A DNA stretch of 64,000 nucleotides from Nocardioides zhouii (GCF_004137345.1 NZ_SDWV01000001.1:62001-126000); one strand, 5' to 3'; shown: positions 45,908-57,134, counted from the first letter of the stretch. Translations and numbers: made by a program. Notes: a model not told the origin generated them from the sequence alone.

Positions 45908-46848
45908 CCGCACCACGCGCGGTGGGCGTACGCCTGCCGTACGCCGCCGTCCCCGCCGCCGTCCGCGACTGGGTGGAGCAGTCGCTCGGCTCCCCCGTCG
46001 TGGCGACCGCCGAGCAGGTGGGCGGCATGTCGCCCGGGTGTGCGACCCGCGTGACGTGCGCCGACGGGACGCGGGCGTTCGTCAAGGCCGTCGGCGACGA
46101 GCTCAACCCGGACACGCCCGGCCTGTTCCGGCGCGAGGTCGCTGTGCTCGGCCACCTCGGTGCCCACGAGCTGTGGGCCGGGCTGCTGGCGTCGTACGAC
46201 GACGGCGCGTGGGTCGCGCTGCTGATCGAGGACGTGGAGGGGCGCCACCCCGACTTCACGCACGACGCGGAGCTGGAGGAAGTGCTCGAGGGGACCGACC
46301 GGCTTTCCGAGCTGCTCCGCGAGCGGGATGTACCGGCGTCGGTGGACCTCGTCGATGTCGCGCGGGTCTTCGGCAAGTGGGCGGACTCGCTCGACACGCT
46401 CGCCGACGCCCCGGCGGCGACCCCCGTGCCCGGCTGGCTCCGCAGCGACCCGTACGAGTGGGCGGGGCTCCTGCGCGAGCACGCCGCCCGGCCGATGCCT
46501 CACGTCGCGCACTGGGACATCCGGGTGGACAACCTGTTGCGCCGACCCACGGGTGAGGTCGTCTTCGTGGACTGGGGCATGGCCGCTCGCGGCCCGGCGT
46601 GGGTCGACCCGCTGCTCGCCCGGCTCGAGCGGGTGGACGATCCGTGGTTCGACGCCTCGATCGGCTCGTCGCCGGCCCTCTCCGAGGCGGGCGACGAGGT
46701 CGTCACGGCGTTCCTGGCCGGCTTCGGCGCCCACCTGGCCGTGCGCTCGGTGGTCGCCGTGGACGTCAACCTGCCGACGCTCAACGATTTCCGGATCCGG
46801 GAGTCGCGCCGCATGCTGGGCGGAGTCGCTCGGCGCACCGGCCGCTGA
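45904..46848 (+). CDS. Aminoglycoside phosphotransferase (APH) family protein 2
   Basis: A 314-residue paralogue of the preceding protein; both share the opening RxxLP pattern, the CGSPVV/LGSPVV turn and the GxxG region. Here the catalytic loop is [14 protein letters not shown] and the metal site [12 protein letters not shown]. Divergence suggests an old tandem duplication with different substrates. GTG start is set by the GTGA overlap. Confidence 0.83.
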   Translation: MTAPRAVGVRLPYAAVPAAVRDWVEQSLGSPVVATAEQVGGMSPGCATRVTCADGTRAFVKAVGDELNPDTPGLFRREVAVLGHLGAHELWAGLLASYDDGAWVALLIEDVEGRHPDFTHDAELEEVLEGTDRLSELLRERDVPASVDLVDVARVFGKWADSLDTLADAPAATPVPGWLRSDPYEWAGLLREHAARPMPHVAHWDIRVDNLLRRPTGEVVFVDWGMAARGPAWVDPLLARLERVDDPWFDASIGSSPALSEAGDEVVTAFLAGFGAHLAVRSVVAVDVNLPTLNDFRIRESRRMLGGVARRTGR

Positions 46849-46860
46849 GCGGGGAACGAT

Positions 46861-46890
46861 TTGGGCGGTCGCGACGCCTGACGGTAGTGT
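46861..46890 (+). promoter_or_regulatory. Candidate rpsT promoter
   Basis: TTGGGC, 18 bases, TAGTGT. The leader to the rpsT GTG would be about 105 bases and contains a CACCG-TCGTT-CGGTG hairpin (46920-46934). S20 mRNA leaders are often translationally controlled. Confidence 0.5.
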
Positions 46891-47002
46891 TTCTCCCTGC
46901 GTGTCCGGCACCCGACCCTCACCGTCGTTCGGTGGGTGTTGCCAGGCAGCCGACAGGCACCAGACTTCCATCAGACCAGTTCGAGCATTTGAGGATCCAC
47001 AC

Positions 47003-47263
47003 GTGGCGAACATCAAGTCCCAGATCAAGCGCAACAAGCAGAACGAAAAGGCGCGCCAGCGCAACCAGGCCGTGAAGTCGCGCCTGAAGAGCGCCGTGCG
47101 CAAGTTCCGCGAGGCTGCTGACGCCGGTGACAAGGACGTCGCCGTGGCCGCCGGTCGCGACGCCATGAAGGCGCTCGACAAGGCCGCCTCGAAGGGCGTC
47201 ATCCACGGCAACCAGGCCGCGAACCGCAAGTCCTCGATCGCCAAGAAGGCCGCTTCGCTCTGA
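47003..47263 (+). CDS. rpsT: 30S ribosomal protein S20
   Basis: An 86-residue basic protein ([20 protein letters not shown] start; helices rich in Lys/Arg/Ala). It binds 16S rRNA in early 30S assembly. The GTG start with GAGG nine bases upstream matches the conserved N-terminus. It is monocistronic, ends in a clear terminator and faces holA. Confidence 0.97.
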   Translation: MANIKSQIKRNKQNEKARQRNQAVKSRLKSAVRKFREAADAGDKDVAVAAGRDAMKALDKAASKGVIHGNQAANRKSSIAKKAASL

Positions 47264-47282
47264 CGCGACACCTTTCTGCCTG

Positions 47283-47307
47283 ACACCCGCCCACGTGGCG
47301 GGTGTTT
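47283..47307. terminator. rpsT terminator, possibly shared with holA
   Basis: A nine-base stem ACACCCGCC/GGCGGGTGT with a CACGT loop, followed by TTT on the plus strand. It lies 19 bases past the rpsT stop and 18 bases past the holA stop on the other strand. Confidence 0.85.
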
Positions 47308-47324
47308 CGCATTTCAGGGGTGGG

Positions 47325-48311
47325 TCAGCGGATCTCGCGCAGCGACGCCACCGTGAGCACGAGCCGCTCGAGCGTGTACGACGCGTCGTGGGCCTGGCCC
47401 TTGATGTCGGCGTCGGCGACCGCTACGGCTCGTACGGCAGCACCGATGCCGTCGGCGCTCCACGCGCGGGACTGGTCGCGCACGGTGCGCACCTTCCACG
47501 GCGGCACGCCGAGGTCGCGGGCGAGATCGGCGTCGCGGGCGCCTCGCGAGGCACCCAGGTAGCGCGCCAGGCTGCGCGCCGAGGCCGCCATGGCCGAGGT
47601 GACCAGCACCGGGGAGGTGCCCGAGTCGAGCGCCCAGCGCAGCTCCTCGAGCGCCTGGGCGCGCTTGCCGGCGAAGGCGGCGTCGGCGACCGTGAACGAC
47701 TTGGCCTCCGCCCGCCCGCCGAAGTAGCGCTGGACCTTCTCGACGGTCAGCGCCTCGCCGGGATAGTCGTTGGTGAGCTGGTCGGCCGCCGCCGCGAGCG
47801 AGCGGAGGTCGTTGCCGACGGCCTGCACGAGGAAGGTCGCAGCCTCGGGGTCGATCTTCGCGCCGTGGGTCGCGACCTCGGAGGTCACGAAGCCCGGCAT
47901 CTCGTTGGCCCGGATCTCCTCCGACTTCACCTCGGTGACCGCCGAGAGCTTGCGGAGCTTGGCCAGCACGCCGCTGCCCTTCGGCCCGCCGGAGTGCACC
48001 AGCACGAGGGCGACGTCGTCGGCCGGGGCGGCGCAGTAGCCCAGGAGGCCGTCGACGGACTCGTCGGGCAGGTCCTCCAGGCCGCGTACGACCACGCACC
48101 GGATCGAGGAGAACAGCGACGGCGCGGCCATCTCCCCGAGCGAGGCGAGCGTGAGGTCGCCGGCCGTCGACTCGGCCAGCTCGGCGTCCGCATCGTGGGC
48201 GCGTACGGCGTCGCGCACCGACGTGACGGTGCGGGCGGAGAGGTACTCCTCCTTGCCCGTCACGAGGATGACGTGGCCGAGGACCTGCGCGGCGGAGGGG
48301 GTGCGTGCCAT
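47325..48311 (-). CDS. holA: DNA polymerase III subunit delta
   Basis: A 328-residue HolA, the clamp-loader subunit that opens the beta clamp. VILVTGKEEYLSARTV begins the P-loop-like but degenerate nucleotide fold, and SLAAAADQLTNDYPGEALT lies in the delta-specific lid. It ends the leuS-degV-comEA-comEC-holA strand, the order conserved in Actinobacteria. TAGAGT lies nine bases before the ATG, suggesting its own start. Confidence 0.92.
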   Translation of the reverse strand: MARTPSAAQVLGHVILVTGKEEYLSARTVTSVRDAVRAHDADAELAESTAGDLTLASLGEMAAPSLFSSIRCVVVRGLEDLPDESVDGLLGYCAAPADDVALVLVHSGGPKGSGVLAKLRKLSAVTEVKSEEIRANEMPGFVTSEVATHGAKIDPEAATFLVQAVGNDLRSLAAAADQLTNDYPGEALTVEKVQRYFGGRAEAKSFTVADAAFAGKRAQALEELRWALDSGTSPVLVTSAMAASARSLARYLGASRGARDADLARDLGVPPWKVRTVRDQSRAWSADGIGAAVRAVAVADADIKGQAHDASYTLERLVLTVASLREIR

Positions 48312-48323
48312 GGTCCGGCAACT

Positions 48324-50588
48324 CTATCCGTGGGCGACGACACCGATCTCGCCGTCCCGCTCGACCACGACCACGTCGCCGGAGAGGTCCGTGCGCCAGA
48401 CCCGCATCCCCGCTGCGGTCAACGCAACGAGAAGGTCGGGCGCGGGGTGGCCGTAGTCGTTGTCGGCACCGACCGAGACCAGCGCGAGCCGGGCGCCGAG
48501 GGACGTCAGCCAGTCGAGGTCCTGGTGCCGGCTGCCGTGGTGGGGCACCTTCAGCACGTCGACCTGCAGGCCGGCCAGGTCGCGGGCCAGCGCCGCCTGG
48601 GCGGACGGCTCGACGTCGCCGGTCAGCAGGATCCGTACGCCCGCCACCTCGGCCACCAGGACGACGCTGGCGTTGTTAGGCGCGCTCTCGCCGGGGTCGG
48701 TGCTGGCGCCGGGCCGCGGCCAGACTGCCTGGATCGTCACTTCGCCGATCATCCGGGCGACGCCGTACGCCGCCGGGCCGGGGTCGCGGCCGACGACCTC
48801 CTCGACCGTGCGTACGCCGTCGGGCGGGTCGAGCAACGCGGTGCCCTCGATCGCTCCCACGTCACGGCCCTCGAGCACGCCTGCCACGCCGTCGACGTGA
48901 TCGGCGTGGAAGTGGGTCAGGAGCAGGAGCGGAACCGACTCGACCTCGAGGCGGTCGAGGCAGGCGTCCATCAGCGTCGGGTCGGGGCCGGCGTCGACCA
49001 CGACGGCGGCGTGCGGTCCGGCGCGCAGCACCAGCCCGTCGCCCTGCCCGACGTCGCAGGCCGCCAGCACCCACCCGTCGGGCGGCCAGCCGGGTGAGGG
49101 TGGTCGCACCAGCATCACCACGACGAGCAAGCCGGTGCAGGCCAGCGCCGACCCGGGTCTTCGCAGCACCCGGGGAGCCAGCGGCACCGACGCCACGCAG
49201 GCGATGGTCAGCAGGGTGAGCGGCACTGGGCCGGTGCCCCAGTCCACGGAAGCCGTCGGCACGTCCGCACCCCACCGCGCGACCGCGATGATCCACTGCG
49301 CCGACCAGGCCGCCGGCGCGGCGACCACGACGCCCAGGGGCGCCCAGGTGAGGCCGGCGAGGCCGCCGGTCAGGCCCAGCACAGTGGCCGGCGCGACGGC
49401 GGGCGCGGCGAGCAGGTTCGCCGCGACGGCGACAAGGCTGACCTGCCCCGAGAGCGCCGCCACCACCGGTGTGCACGCGACCTGCGCCGCCAGCGGCACG
49501 GAGACCGCTTCGGCGACCCAGCGCGGCGTCCAGCGCATCAGCGCATCGCGCCAGACCGGCGCGAGGAGCAGGATCCCCGCAGTCGCCAGCGCGGACAGCG
49601 CGAACCCCGCAGTCACCGCCAGCCTCGGCCACAGGAGCAGCAGGCCGAGCACCGCCACCCCGAGGCCACGGATCCCGCGCGAGCGGCCGTTGCGCCCCAT
49701 CCCGATCAGCGCGACGGTGCCCATCGCCGCTGCTCGTACGACGCTGGGCTCTGCCCGCGCCGTGATGACGAACCCGACGATGCCGGCCGCGGCCAGCGCG
49801 TGCAGCCACCGCCCGCGCACCCCCAGCCAGCGACCGAGGATGAGCACGAAGCCGACCACCAGCGTGAGGTTGGTGCCGCTCACGGCCAGCAGGTGCGTCA
49901 GGCCCGTCGTACGGAAGTCGTCGGCGAGGGCGGGTTCGAGCCCGCCGTCGTCGCCCACCACGAGCGCCGGCACCAGCTCGCGCGCGTCGGCGTCCCGCCC
50001 CGCGACCGCGGCGCGCACCGAGCGGCGTACGGCAGCGGCGGCGTCCCACCACACGTCGGGCTCGGCGACGACGCGCGGGTCGCCGGTGGGGCGGACCAGC
50101 GCTGCCACCTCGTCGTCGCCGGGCACCAGCCGGGCCGTGGTCTCGAACGACGTGCCCAGCGGCAGTCGCGGCCACCCGGCGTCCGCCATCAGCACGACCG
50201 GGACGTCCAGCGACCACGCGCTCCCCCGGCCCTCGACGCGCGACACGTCGGCGCGCGCCACCAGCAGGTCGCCGTACTGCCCGGCCACGACGCGTACGTC
50301 CGACGTGAGCTCGAGCCGCAGCGTCACGACCGCACCCTCCTCGGCCAGTGACGCCACGGGCGAGGTCGTGACGAGGGCCTGCTGGAGGGCAGCCACGCCC
50401 GCCACCGCGACGAGGGCAGCCAGCGGCCCGAGCCACGCAGCGGACCAGCGCCTCCCCCGTACGCCGGCGCCGACGACGACCACCAGCAGGCAGACGGCCC
50501 CGAGCGCCGCCGAGCCCGGGAGCACGAGGACGAGGAGTGCCCCGCCCCAGGCGCCTGCGCCGAGGGCGATTGCCCGCAGGTCCGGCAT
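48324..50588 (-). CDS. comEC: Competence protein ComEC/Rec2
   Basis: A 754-residue membrane channel for DNA uptake. Hydrophobic segments fill residues 1-60 and 230-480 (DUF4131 and Competence domains), and a C-terminal metallo-beta-lactamase domain carries THFHADHVDG and HHGSRHQD. Whether the strain is competent is not known; many Actinobacteria keep the gene. It begins three bases after the comEA stop. Confidence 0.93.
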   Translation of the reverse strand: MPDLRAIALGAGAWGGALLVLVLPGSAALGAVCLLVVVVGAGVRGRRWSAAWLGPLAALVAVAGVAALQQALVTTSPVASLAEEGAVVTLRLELTSDVRVVAGQYGDLLVARADVSRVEGRGSAWSLDVPVVLMADAGWPRLPLGTSFETTARLVPGDDEVAALVRPTGDPRVVAEPDVWWDAAAAVRRSVRAAVAGRDADARELVPALVVGDDGGLEPALADDFRTTGLTHLLAVSGTNLTLVVGFVLILGRWLGVRGRWLHALAAAGIVGFVITARAEPSVVRAAAMGTVALIGMGRNGRSRGIRGLGVAVLGLLLLWPRLAVTAGFALSALATAGILLLAPVWRDALMRWTPRWVAEAVSVPLAAQVACTPVVAALSGQVSLVAVAANLLAAPAVAPATVLGLTGGLAGLTWAPLGVVVAAPAAWSAQWIIAVARWGADVPTASVDWGTGPVPLTLLTIACVASVPLAPRVLRRPGSALACTGLLVVVMLVRPPSPGWPPDGWVLAACDVGQGDGLVLRAGPHAAVVVDAGPDPTLMDACLDRLEVESVPLLLLTHFHADHVDGVAGVLEGRDVGAIEGTALLDPPDGVRTVEEVVGRDPGPAAYGVARMIGEVTIQAVWPRPGASTDPGESAPNNASVVLVAEVAGVRILLTGDVEPSAQAALARDLAGLQVDVLKVPHHGSRHQDLDWLTSLGARLALVSVGADNDYGHPAPDLLVALTAAGMRVWRTDLSGDVVVVERDGEIGVVAHG

Positions 50589-50591
50589 CGG

Positions 50592-51413
50592 TCAGAGCGT
50601 GACGAGCGGGGCGAGGTCCTCGAGCGTGGCCTCGCCGATGCCGTCGACCTCCAGCAGCTCGTCGACCGAGGTGAACCCGCCGTTGTCGGTGCGCCAGGCG
50701 AGGATCGCCCCGGCAGTCACGGGGCCGACCCCCGGCAGTGTCTCGAGGACGGTCTGGTCGGCCGTGTTGAGGTTGACCAGCGACGTACCTTCGGGCGCGC
50801 TCGTCCCGAGGCTGCCTGCGATGCCCGGCGCCGGCGCGACTCCGACCAGGATCTGCTCGCCGTCGACAACGAGCCGGGCCAGGTTCAGCGCCGTGAGGTC
50901 GACCCCGCGCCGCGCTCCCCCGGCCGCCTTCAGCGCGTCGACCACGCGCGACCCGGGCGGCAGGACGGCGATGCCGGGCTTGCGGACCTTCCCGGCGACG
51001 TCCACCACGAGGTCGACGTCCTGGCCGACGGCCTCAGTCGACTCCTCGGGCGTCACCGGGGCCAGCGGCTCCGCAGACGAGGTCACGGTCGCGGTCGGCA
51101 CGAGCTCGGCCTGGTCGCGGACGGCCCACCAGGCCGCGAGGGCCACCGCGGACGCGGCCACCACAGCGACGACCGCCAGGTGCACCGGCCCGAGCTGCAG
51201 CCCGCCGATCCGCAGCCGCCGCGACGCGTGCCGTCCCGGCACCGCCAGCACGACCGGCACGGGCGGGTCGTCGGGCCGCTCGCGCACCCGCGTGTGGGTG
51301 GACGGGTCGGACTGCGCCGGCTCACCTCGTACGGCGGCGAGCTCGGCGCTCAGCGTCGCCAATCGCCGCGACACCGCCTCGGCGTGCTCGGGCGAGGACT
51401 GGGATCGGCGCAT
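50592..51413 (-). CDS. comEA: DNA-binding competence protein ComEA
   Basis: A 273-residue protein with a cytoplasmic N-terminus, one transmembrane helix (about 78-98), an SLBB domain (VVDVAGKVRKPGIAVLPPGSR) and a C-terminal double helix-hairpin-helix (LNTADQTVLETLPGVGPVTA). It binds incoming DNA for ComEC. TAGCGT (51420-51425) is exactly six bases before the ATG, suggesting a leaderless comEA-comEC-holA transcript. The GGAGGG next to the ATG is too close to act as a Shine-Dalgarno. Confidence 0.93.
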   Translation of the reverse strand: MRRSQSSPEHAEAVSRRLATLSAELAAVRGEPAQSDPSTHTRVRERPDDPPVPVVLAVPGRHASRRLRIGGLQLGPVHLAVVAVVAASAVALAAWWAVRDQAELVPTATVTSSAEPLAPVTPEESTEAVGQDVDLVVDVAGKVRKPGIAVLPPGSRVVDALKAAGGARRGVDLTALNLARLVVDGEQILVGVAPAPGIAGSLGTSAPEGTSLVNLNTADQTVLETLPGVGPVTAGAILAWRTDNGGFTSVDELLEVDGIGEATLEDLAPLVTL

Positions 51414-51475
51414 CCCTCCACGCTAGGAACGCCGACACCCGCCCAACAGGGGCGATCGGCAATCTGTGGACAGGC

Positions 51476-52333
51476 TCAGGGACGGGGCGAGACGCAGACC
51501 GCGACCATGCCCGGCCCGACGTGGGCGCCCAGCACCGCGCCGAGCTCGCCGCACATGACCTCGCGGCCCTCCAACCCTGACGCGAGCCGCTCGGTCAGCA
51601 GTGCGGCAAGCTCCTCGGCGCGGTCGGCGTTGGCGAGGTGGGAGACGCAGACGTCCAACGACTGCTCACCGGCGGCCTCGACGGCGAGGTCGGCGAGCCG
51701 GGCCAGCGCGCGCGACGCCGTACGCACGCGCTCGAGCGGCATCACCTTGCCGTCGGTGATCTGCAGCAGCGGCTTCACCGAGAGGGCGCTGCCGAAGATC
51801 GCAGCCGCCGCCCCGATCCGGCCGCCGCGGCGGAGGTACTCCAGGGTGTCGACGTAGAACAGCGACGTCGCGCCCTCGCCCCGGGCCAGCGCCGCCTCGG
51901 CGGCCTGCTCAGCCGTCCCGCCGGCGTCGAGGACGTCGCAGGCGGTCAGCGCGGCATAGCCGGTCGCGATGCCGACCTGGCCGGAGTCGACGACGTGCAC
52001 CGGCAGCTCGAGCTCGAGCGCGGCGAGCTGCGCGGACTCGAAGGTCCCGCTCATCTCGCCCGACAGGTGCACCGACACGATCTCGTCGACGCCCTCGGCC
52101 TCCAGCGAGCGGTAGAGCTCGGCGAAGAGCGCCGGCGCCGGGCGCGACGTGCTGACCGGCACGAACTCGCGCAGCGCCTCGGCGACGACCTCGGGGGTCG
52201 CACCGTCCGGCCCCTCGTCGAGCACCTTCGCGCCGATCACGACCTGCAGTGGCACGACCCGGATCCCGCGAGCCTGCGCCACCTCGGCGGGCAGGCTCGC
52301 GGTCGAGTCGGTGACAACGACCACACGAGACAT
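51476..52333 (-). CDS. DegV family protein
   Basis: A 285-residue fatty-acid-binding DegV protein. The start VVVVTDSTASLPAE, the SGTFES loop and the RGGRIGAAAA motif are typical. In relatives it presents fatty acids to a kinase (FakB role), but no FakA-like gene is here. TAGGGT (52341-52346) is seven bases before the ATG. It lies between leuS and comEA. Confidence 0.92.
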   Translation of the reverse strand: MSRVVVVTDSTASLPAEVAQARGIRVVPLQVVIGAKVLDEGPDGATPEVVAEALREFVPVSTSRPAPALFAELYRSLEAEGVDEIVSVHLSGEMSGTFESAQLAALELELPVHVVDSGQVGIATGYAALTACDVLDAGGTAEQAAEAALARGEGATSLFYVDTLEYLRRGGRIGAAAAIFGSALSVKPLLQITDGKVMPLERVRTASRALARLADLAVEAAGEQSLDVCVSHLANADRAEELAALLTERLASGLEGREVMCGELGAVLGAHVGPGMVAVCVSPRP

Positions 52334-52362
52334 AGGGGCGACCCTACTGGCGCGCAGGAGCC

Positions 52363-54858
<2,496 letters not shown>

Positions 54859-54897
54859 GGCGTGTCCTCTTGTTGCTGGCTGCTGGGTGGTGGCATG

Positions 54898-54921
54898 AAA
54901 AAACCCCTCACATGGAGGGGT
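54898..54921 (-). terminator. leuS attenuator terminator
   Basis: On the minus strand a seven-base stem (ACCCCTC/GAGGGGT) with a five-base loop is followed at once by six Ts. It lies 40 bases before the leuS ATG, after the leader peptide, which is the layout of a transcription attenuator. Confidence 0.88.
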
Positions 54922-54968
54922 AGCCGCGTGTCGGTCCTCGTGGGTGGGAGGACTCGATCAGCGCGGCT
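54922..54968 (-). promoter_or_regulatory. Alternative structures of the leuS leader
   Basis: CGCGGCT (54962-54968, plus-strand coordinates) can pair with AGCCGCG (54922-54928), and GTCCTC/GAGGAC (54934-54939, 54948-54953) can form a hairpin inside. The distal arm abuts the terminator. These are candidate pause or competing structures. Confidence 0.65.
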
Positions 54969-54993
54969 GAGGAAGGAGGAGCTGGTTCTGCAC
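54958..54993 (-). CDS. leuS leader peptide, leucine-rich
   Basis: An 11-residue frame, MQNQLLLPQPR (GTG start), with three consecutive Leu codons CTC CTC CTT, ends 37 bases before the attenuator stem. TATGCT (55000-55005) is exactly six bases before the GTG, so the message may begin at the start codon. Stalling at the Leu codons would cover the first arm of the leader structures. Confidence 0.78.
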   Translation of the reverse strand: MQNQLLLPQPR

Positions 54994-54999
54994 GGGACC

Positions 55000-55005
55000 A
55001 GCATA
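55000..55005 (-). promoter_or_regulatory. Candidate -10 box of the leuS transcript
   Basis: TATGCT on the minus strand, six bases before the leader GTG. No clear -35 match is seen. Confidence 0.5.
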
Positions 55006-55014
55006 CTCGTTTCC

Positions 55015-55779
55015 GTGAGTGCCGACCTGAGCAGGTACGACGACGTCCTCGATCTCCTCCGCGACCTGCCCCGCCGCGTGCCCGCGCTGCAGGTCGTCGT
55101 GGTGAACGGGTCCGCGGCTGCTGGCGGCTGGGACGACCACTCCGACCTCGACATCGAGGCCTGGTGCAGCGGCGACGCCGCCACGACGTACGCCGCCGTG
55201 CTGGCGCTGCTGCGCGCCGAGCTCACGGTCGACAGCGTCTGGGAGCTGCCCGAGGCGACGTGGCCGGACGGGCGCCAGTGCTTCGTGCACCTCCAGCCCG
55301 ACGCAGCCGACCTGTCGCGGCCGACGCGGCTGCTCGACATCGTCGTGCTGACCACGCCCGAGCGGCTGACGATGGACACACGCCGCCACGGCACACCGAT
55401 CGTCGTCCACGACCCCGACGGACTGCTCGTCCTGGAGGACGACGACGAGGCCGAGCTGGCAGCCCAGCGCGCGCAGGCGATCGAGCAGACCGCGGCGCGG
55501 CGCCAGACGGCCGCGTGGCTGGTGGAGCGGGCGATCGCGCGCGACGACCTGGCCGAGGCGACCCTGCTGCACCTGCGGTTCGCGGTGGAGCCGCTGGTCA
55601 AGCTGCTGCGCATCCAGCACTCCCCCGCCCGCTTCGACTTCGGGCTGCGCTACCTGCGCACCGACCTGCCCGACGGGTTCGCGGAGCGGGTGGAAGCACT
55701 GCTGCCCGGGCCGGACCTGGCGGTCCGGTCCCGGGCAGCGTTCGCGTGGCAGGACGAGGTCCTGGATCAGCTCAGGTGA
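55015..55779 (+). CDS. Nucleotidyltransferase-domain protein
   Basis: A 254-residue protein with an N-terminal nucleotidyltransferase fold: VVNGSAAAGGWDDHSDLDIEAW shows the GS and paired-Asp (D-D-D) pattern. The C-terminal half is helical. It may be an aminoglycoside- or small-molecule adenylyltransferase, or a MNT-like toxin-antitoxin partner; no partner gene is adjacent. The GTG at 55015 is chosen because it begins the conserved part. Divergent from leuS. Confidence 0.75.
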   Translation: MSADLSRYDDVLDLLRDLPRRVPALQVVVVNGSAAAGGWDDHSDLDIEAWCSGDAATTYAAVLALLRAELTVDSVWELPEATWPDGRQCFVHLQPDAADLSRPTRLLDIVVLTTPERLTMDTRRHGTPIVVHDPDGLLVLEDDDEAELAAQRAQAIEQTAARRQTAAWLVERAIARDDLAEATLLHLRFAVEPLVKLLRIQHSPARFDFGLRYLRTDLPDGFAERVEALLPGPDLAVRSRAAFAWQDEVLDQLR

Positions 55780-55783
55780 CGAC

Positions 55784-56269
55784 TCACTTCACGAAGCGCG
55801 GCGTGAGCGGCGGGTTCCACCACTCGCCGTTGTAGGCCTTCACGGCACCGATCACGTGCAGGATGCCAGCCACGACGAACGCCGCGGCGAGCGCCGGGAG
55901 CATCACGACCAGGCCGAGGCCGAGGGTCAGCAGGGCGATCGGGATGGTGAGGATGCCGAGCACCACCAGCCAGATGAACATCGTGATCTGGATGTTGAGC
56001 GAGTTCGCGGCGTGGGCCCGGACGAACGGGCCGCGGTCCTTGTGGATCACGTAGACCGCGATCGAGGCGAGGAAGCCCAGGAAGCCGGCGGAGCAGATCA
56101 TCGCGACGACCGCGCCGGCGTGGCTGATCGCACCCCAGGTGCGCTCGTCCTCGGCGGACATCGTCGACGGCTGGGTCTGGTAGCCCTGCGGCTGCTGGAC
56201 GTACGCCTGCGTCGGGTGGGGCTGCGTCGGGTCCGCGGCCTGCGGGTCCTGCGGGTACTGGTCGGACAT
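55784..56269 (-). CDS. DUF4870 membrane protein
   Basis: A 161-residue protein with a Gln/Pro/Tyr-rich N-terminal tail (about 50 residues), then three or four hydrophobic segments between 62 and 145 matching DUF4870 (HAGAVVAMICSAGFLGFLA; FVRAHAANSLNIQ is the conserved loop). Function unknown; often a small stress or envelope protein. The ATG at 56269 is chosen over one 54 bases upstream because the shorter form begins with the usual tail. Confidence 0.85.
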   Translation of the reverse strand: MSDQYPQDPQAADPTQPHPTQAYVQQPQGYQTQPSTMSAEDERTWGAISHAGAVVAMICSAGFLGFLASIAVYVIHKDRGPFVRAHAANSLNIQITMFIWLVVLGILTIPIALLTLGLGLVVMLPALAAAFVVAGILHVIGAVKAYNGEWWNPPLTPRFVK

Positions 56270-56404
56270 CTCACTCACTCCTCGGTGGGCCGGGTGCCCT
56301 GTCGATGACACCCACTCAAGCACGCCGGGAGCACCGTTTCATCCCGTTCCGGGGTCGAGTCAGGGTCGGGTCAGGGGTCGTTCCGGGCGGGGCGTCGTCG
56401 CGAT

Positions 56405-56420
56405 CCCCGGGTACCCGGGG
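56405..56420. repeat. Perfect 16-bp palindrome
   Basis: CCCCGGGTACCCGGGG lies in the 308-base gap between the DUF4870 gene and the HTH regulator. It could form a hairpin or be a binding site. Confidence 0.45.
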
Positions 56421-56466
56421 AAACTGCAGCCTCCACCCCGAAACTTCGCGGGTGAGGCTCCAGTTT
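56421..56466. repeat. Long imperfect inverted repeat in the regulator upstream region
   Basis: AAACTGCAGCCTCCACC and GGTGAGGCTCCAGTTT pair with one mismatch and one bulge around a 13-base loop that has a small stem of its own. It directly follows the 16-bp palindrome. Confidence 0.5.
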
Positions 56467-56519
56467 GGATATGGAACCTCCGCCTCCCGCCTCCCCGACA
56501 TCGACTGCCCAATAAGTGT

Positions 56520-56568
56520 TTGACAGTCGCCGGTCCGCGGGGCACACTCACTCCCCAAGAACTCTTGG
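56520..56568 (+). promoter_or_regulatory. Promoter and candidate operator of the regulator-MFS operon
   Basis: TTGACA (56520-56525), 17 bases, CACACT (56543-56548). A CCAAGA-AC-TCTTGG palindrome (56555-56568) sits at the expected transcription start, a typical place for a repressor. The likeliest binder is the HTH protein encoded next. Confidence 0.65.
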
Positions 56569-56576
56569 AGGGTGAG

Positions 56577-57134
56577 ATGGCGGACGAGACGCGCGATCCC
56601 GGCGACGTGGCCCGGCTGCGGGCGACGGCCCACCCCGTACGGCTGCGCATCATGTCCTTGCTGACCGCGGAGGCGATGAGCGCGGCCGACGTGGCCCGCG
56701 CGCTGGATCTCACGCACGCCAACGCGTCGTACCACCTGCGCGTGCTCCACGACATCGGCGAGCTCGTCGTGGAGAGCGAGGAGAAGATCCGCGGTGGGGT
56801 CGCCAAGCGCTACCGGTACGACGCCACGCGCGAGGTCGCGGACCGTACGAGCCAGGTCGACGACCGGATCGCGTACGCCCGGGCCAACGCGCTCGAGGTG
56901 GAGCGGCGGCTGCGCGACGCCGCCACCGGGTCGGGCTCGGCCAGCGACCTCGAGGCCTGGGTGCCCGTCGCGGCGTGGCACCGCGCGCTCGACCTCCTCC
57001 ACGAGGCCTCGCACCTCCTGCACGCCGCCGCGCTCCCGGCGGGCACCCCCGACACCGTCCACATCAGTGCGACGACGAACGCCTTCACCATGACCGGTGG
57101 CCTCACGGGCGAGGTCGCGAGGTGGCGGCCGTGA
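56577..57134 (+). CDS. ArsR-type helix-turn-helix transcriptional regulator
   Basis: A 185-residue regulator. The winged helix spans about 10-90 (AHPVRLRIMSLLTAEAMSAADVARAL, quoted in parts: DLTHANASYHLRVLHD is the recognition helix region). The C-terminal half is helical and could sense a ligand or dimerise. The ATG at 56577 follows GGAGGG; an ATG/GTG-type start at 56520 would read through the promoter. GTGA overlap couples it to the MFS gene, which it probably represses. Confidence 0.85.
   Translation: MADETRDPGDVARLRATAHPVRLRIMSLLTAEAMSAADVARALDLTHANASYHLRVLHDIGELVVESEEKIRGGVAKRYRYDATREVADRTSQVDDRIAYARANALEVERRLRDAATGSGSASDLEAWVPVAAWHRALDLLHEASHLLHAAALPAGTPDTVHISATTNAFTMTGGLTGEVARWRP

Noticed and set aside
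49135-51426. A 763-codon open frame rich in Thr, Ser and Arg
   Set aside because: It is antisense to comEC and comEA and shows no fold or motif.
54859-55014. T-box riboswitch before leuS
   Set aside because: The leader lacks the conserved T-box sequence and specifier arrangement, and a short Leu-rich peptide with a terminator explains the region better.
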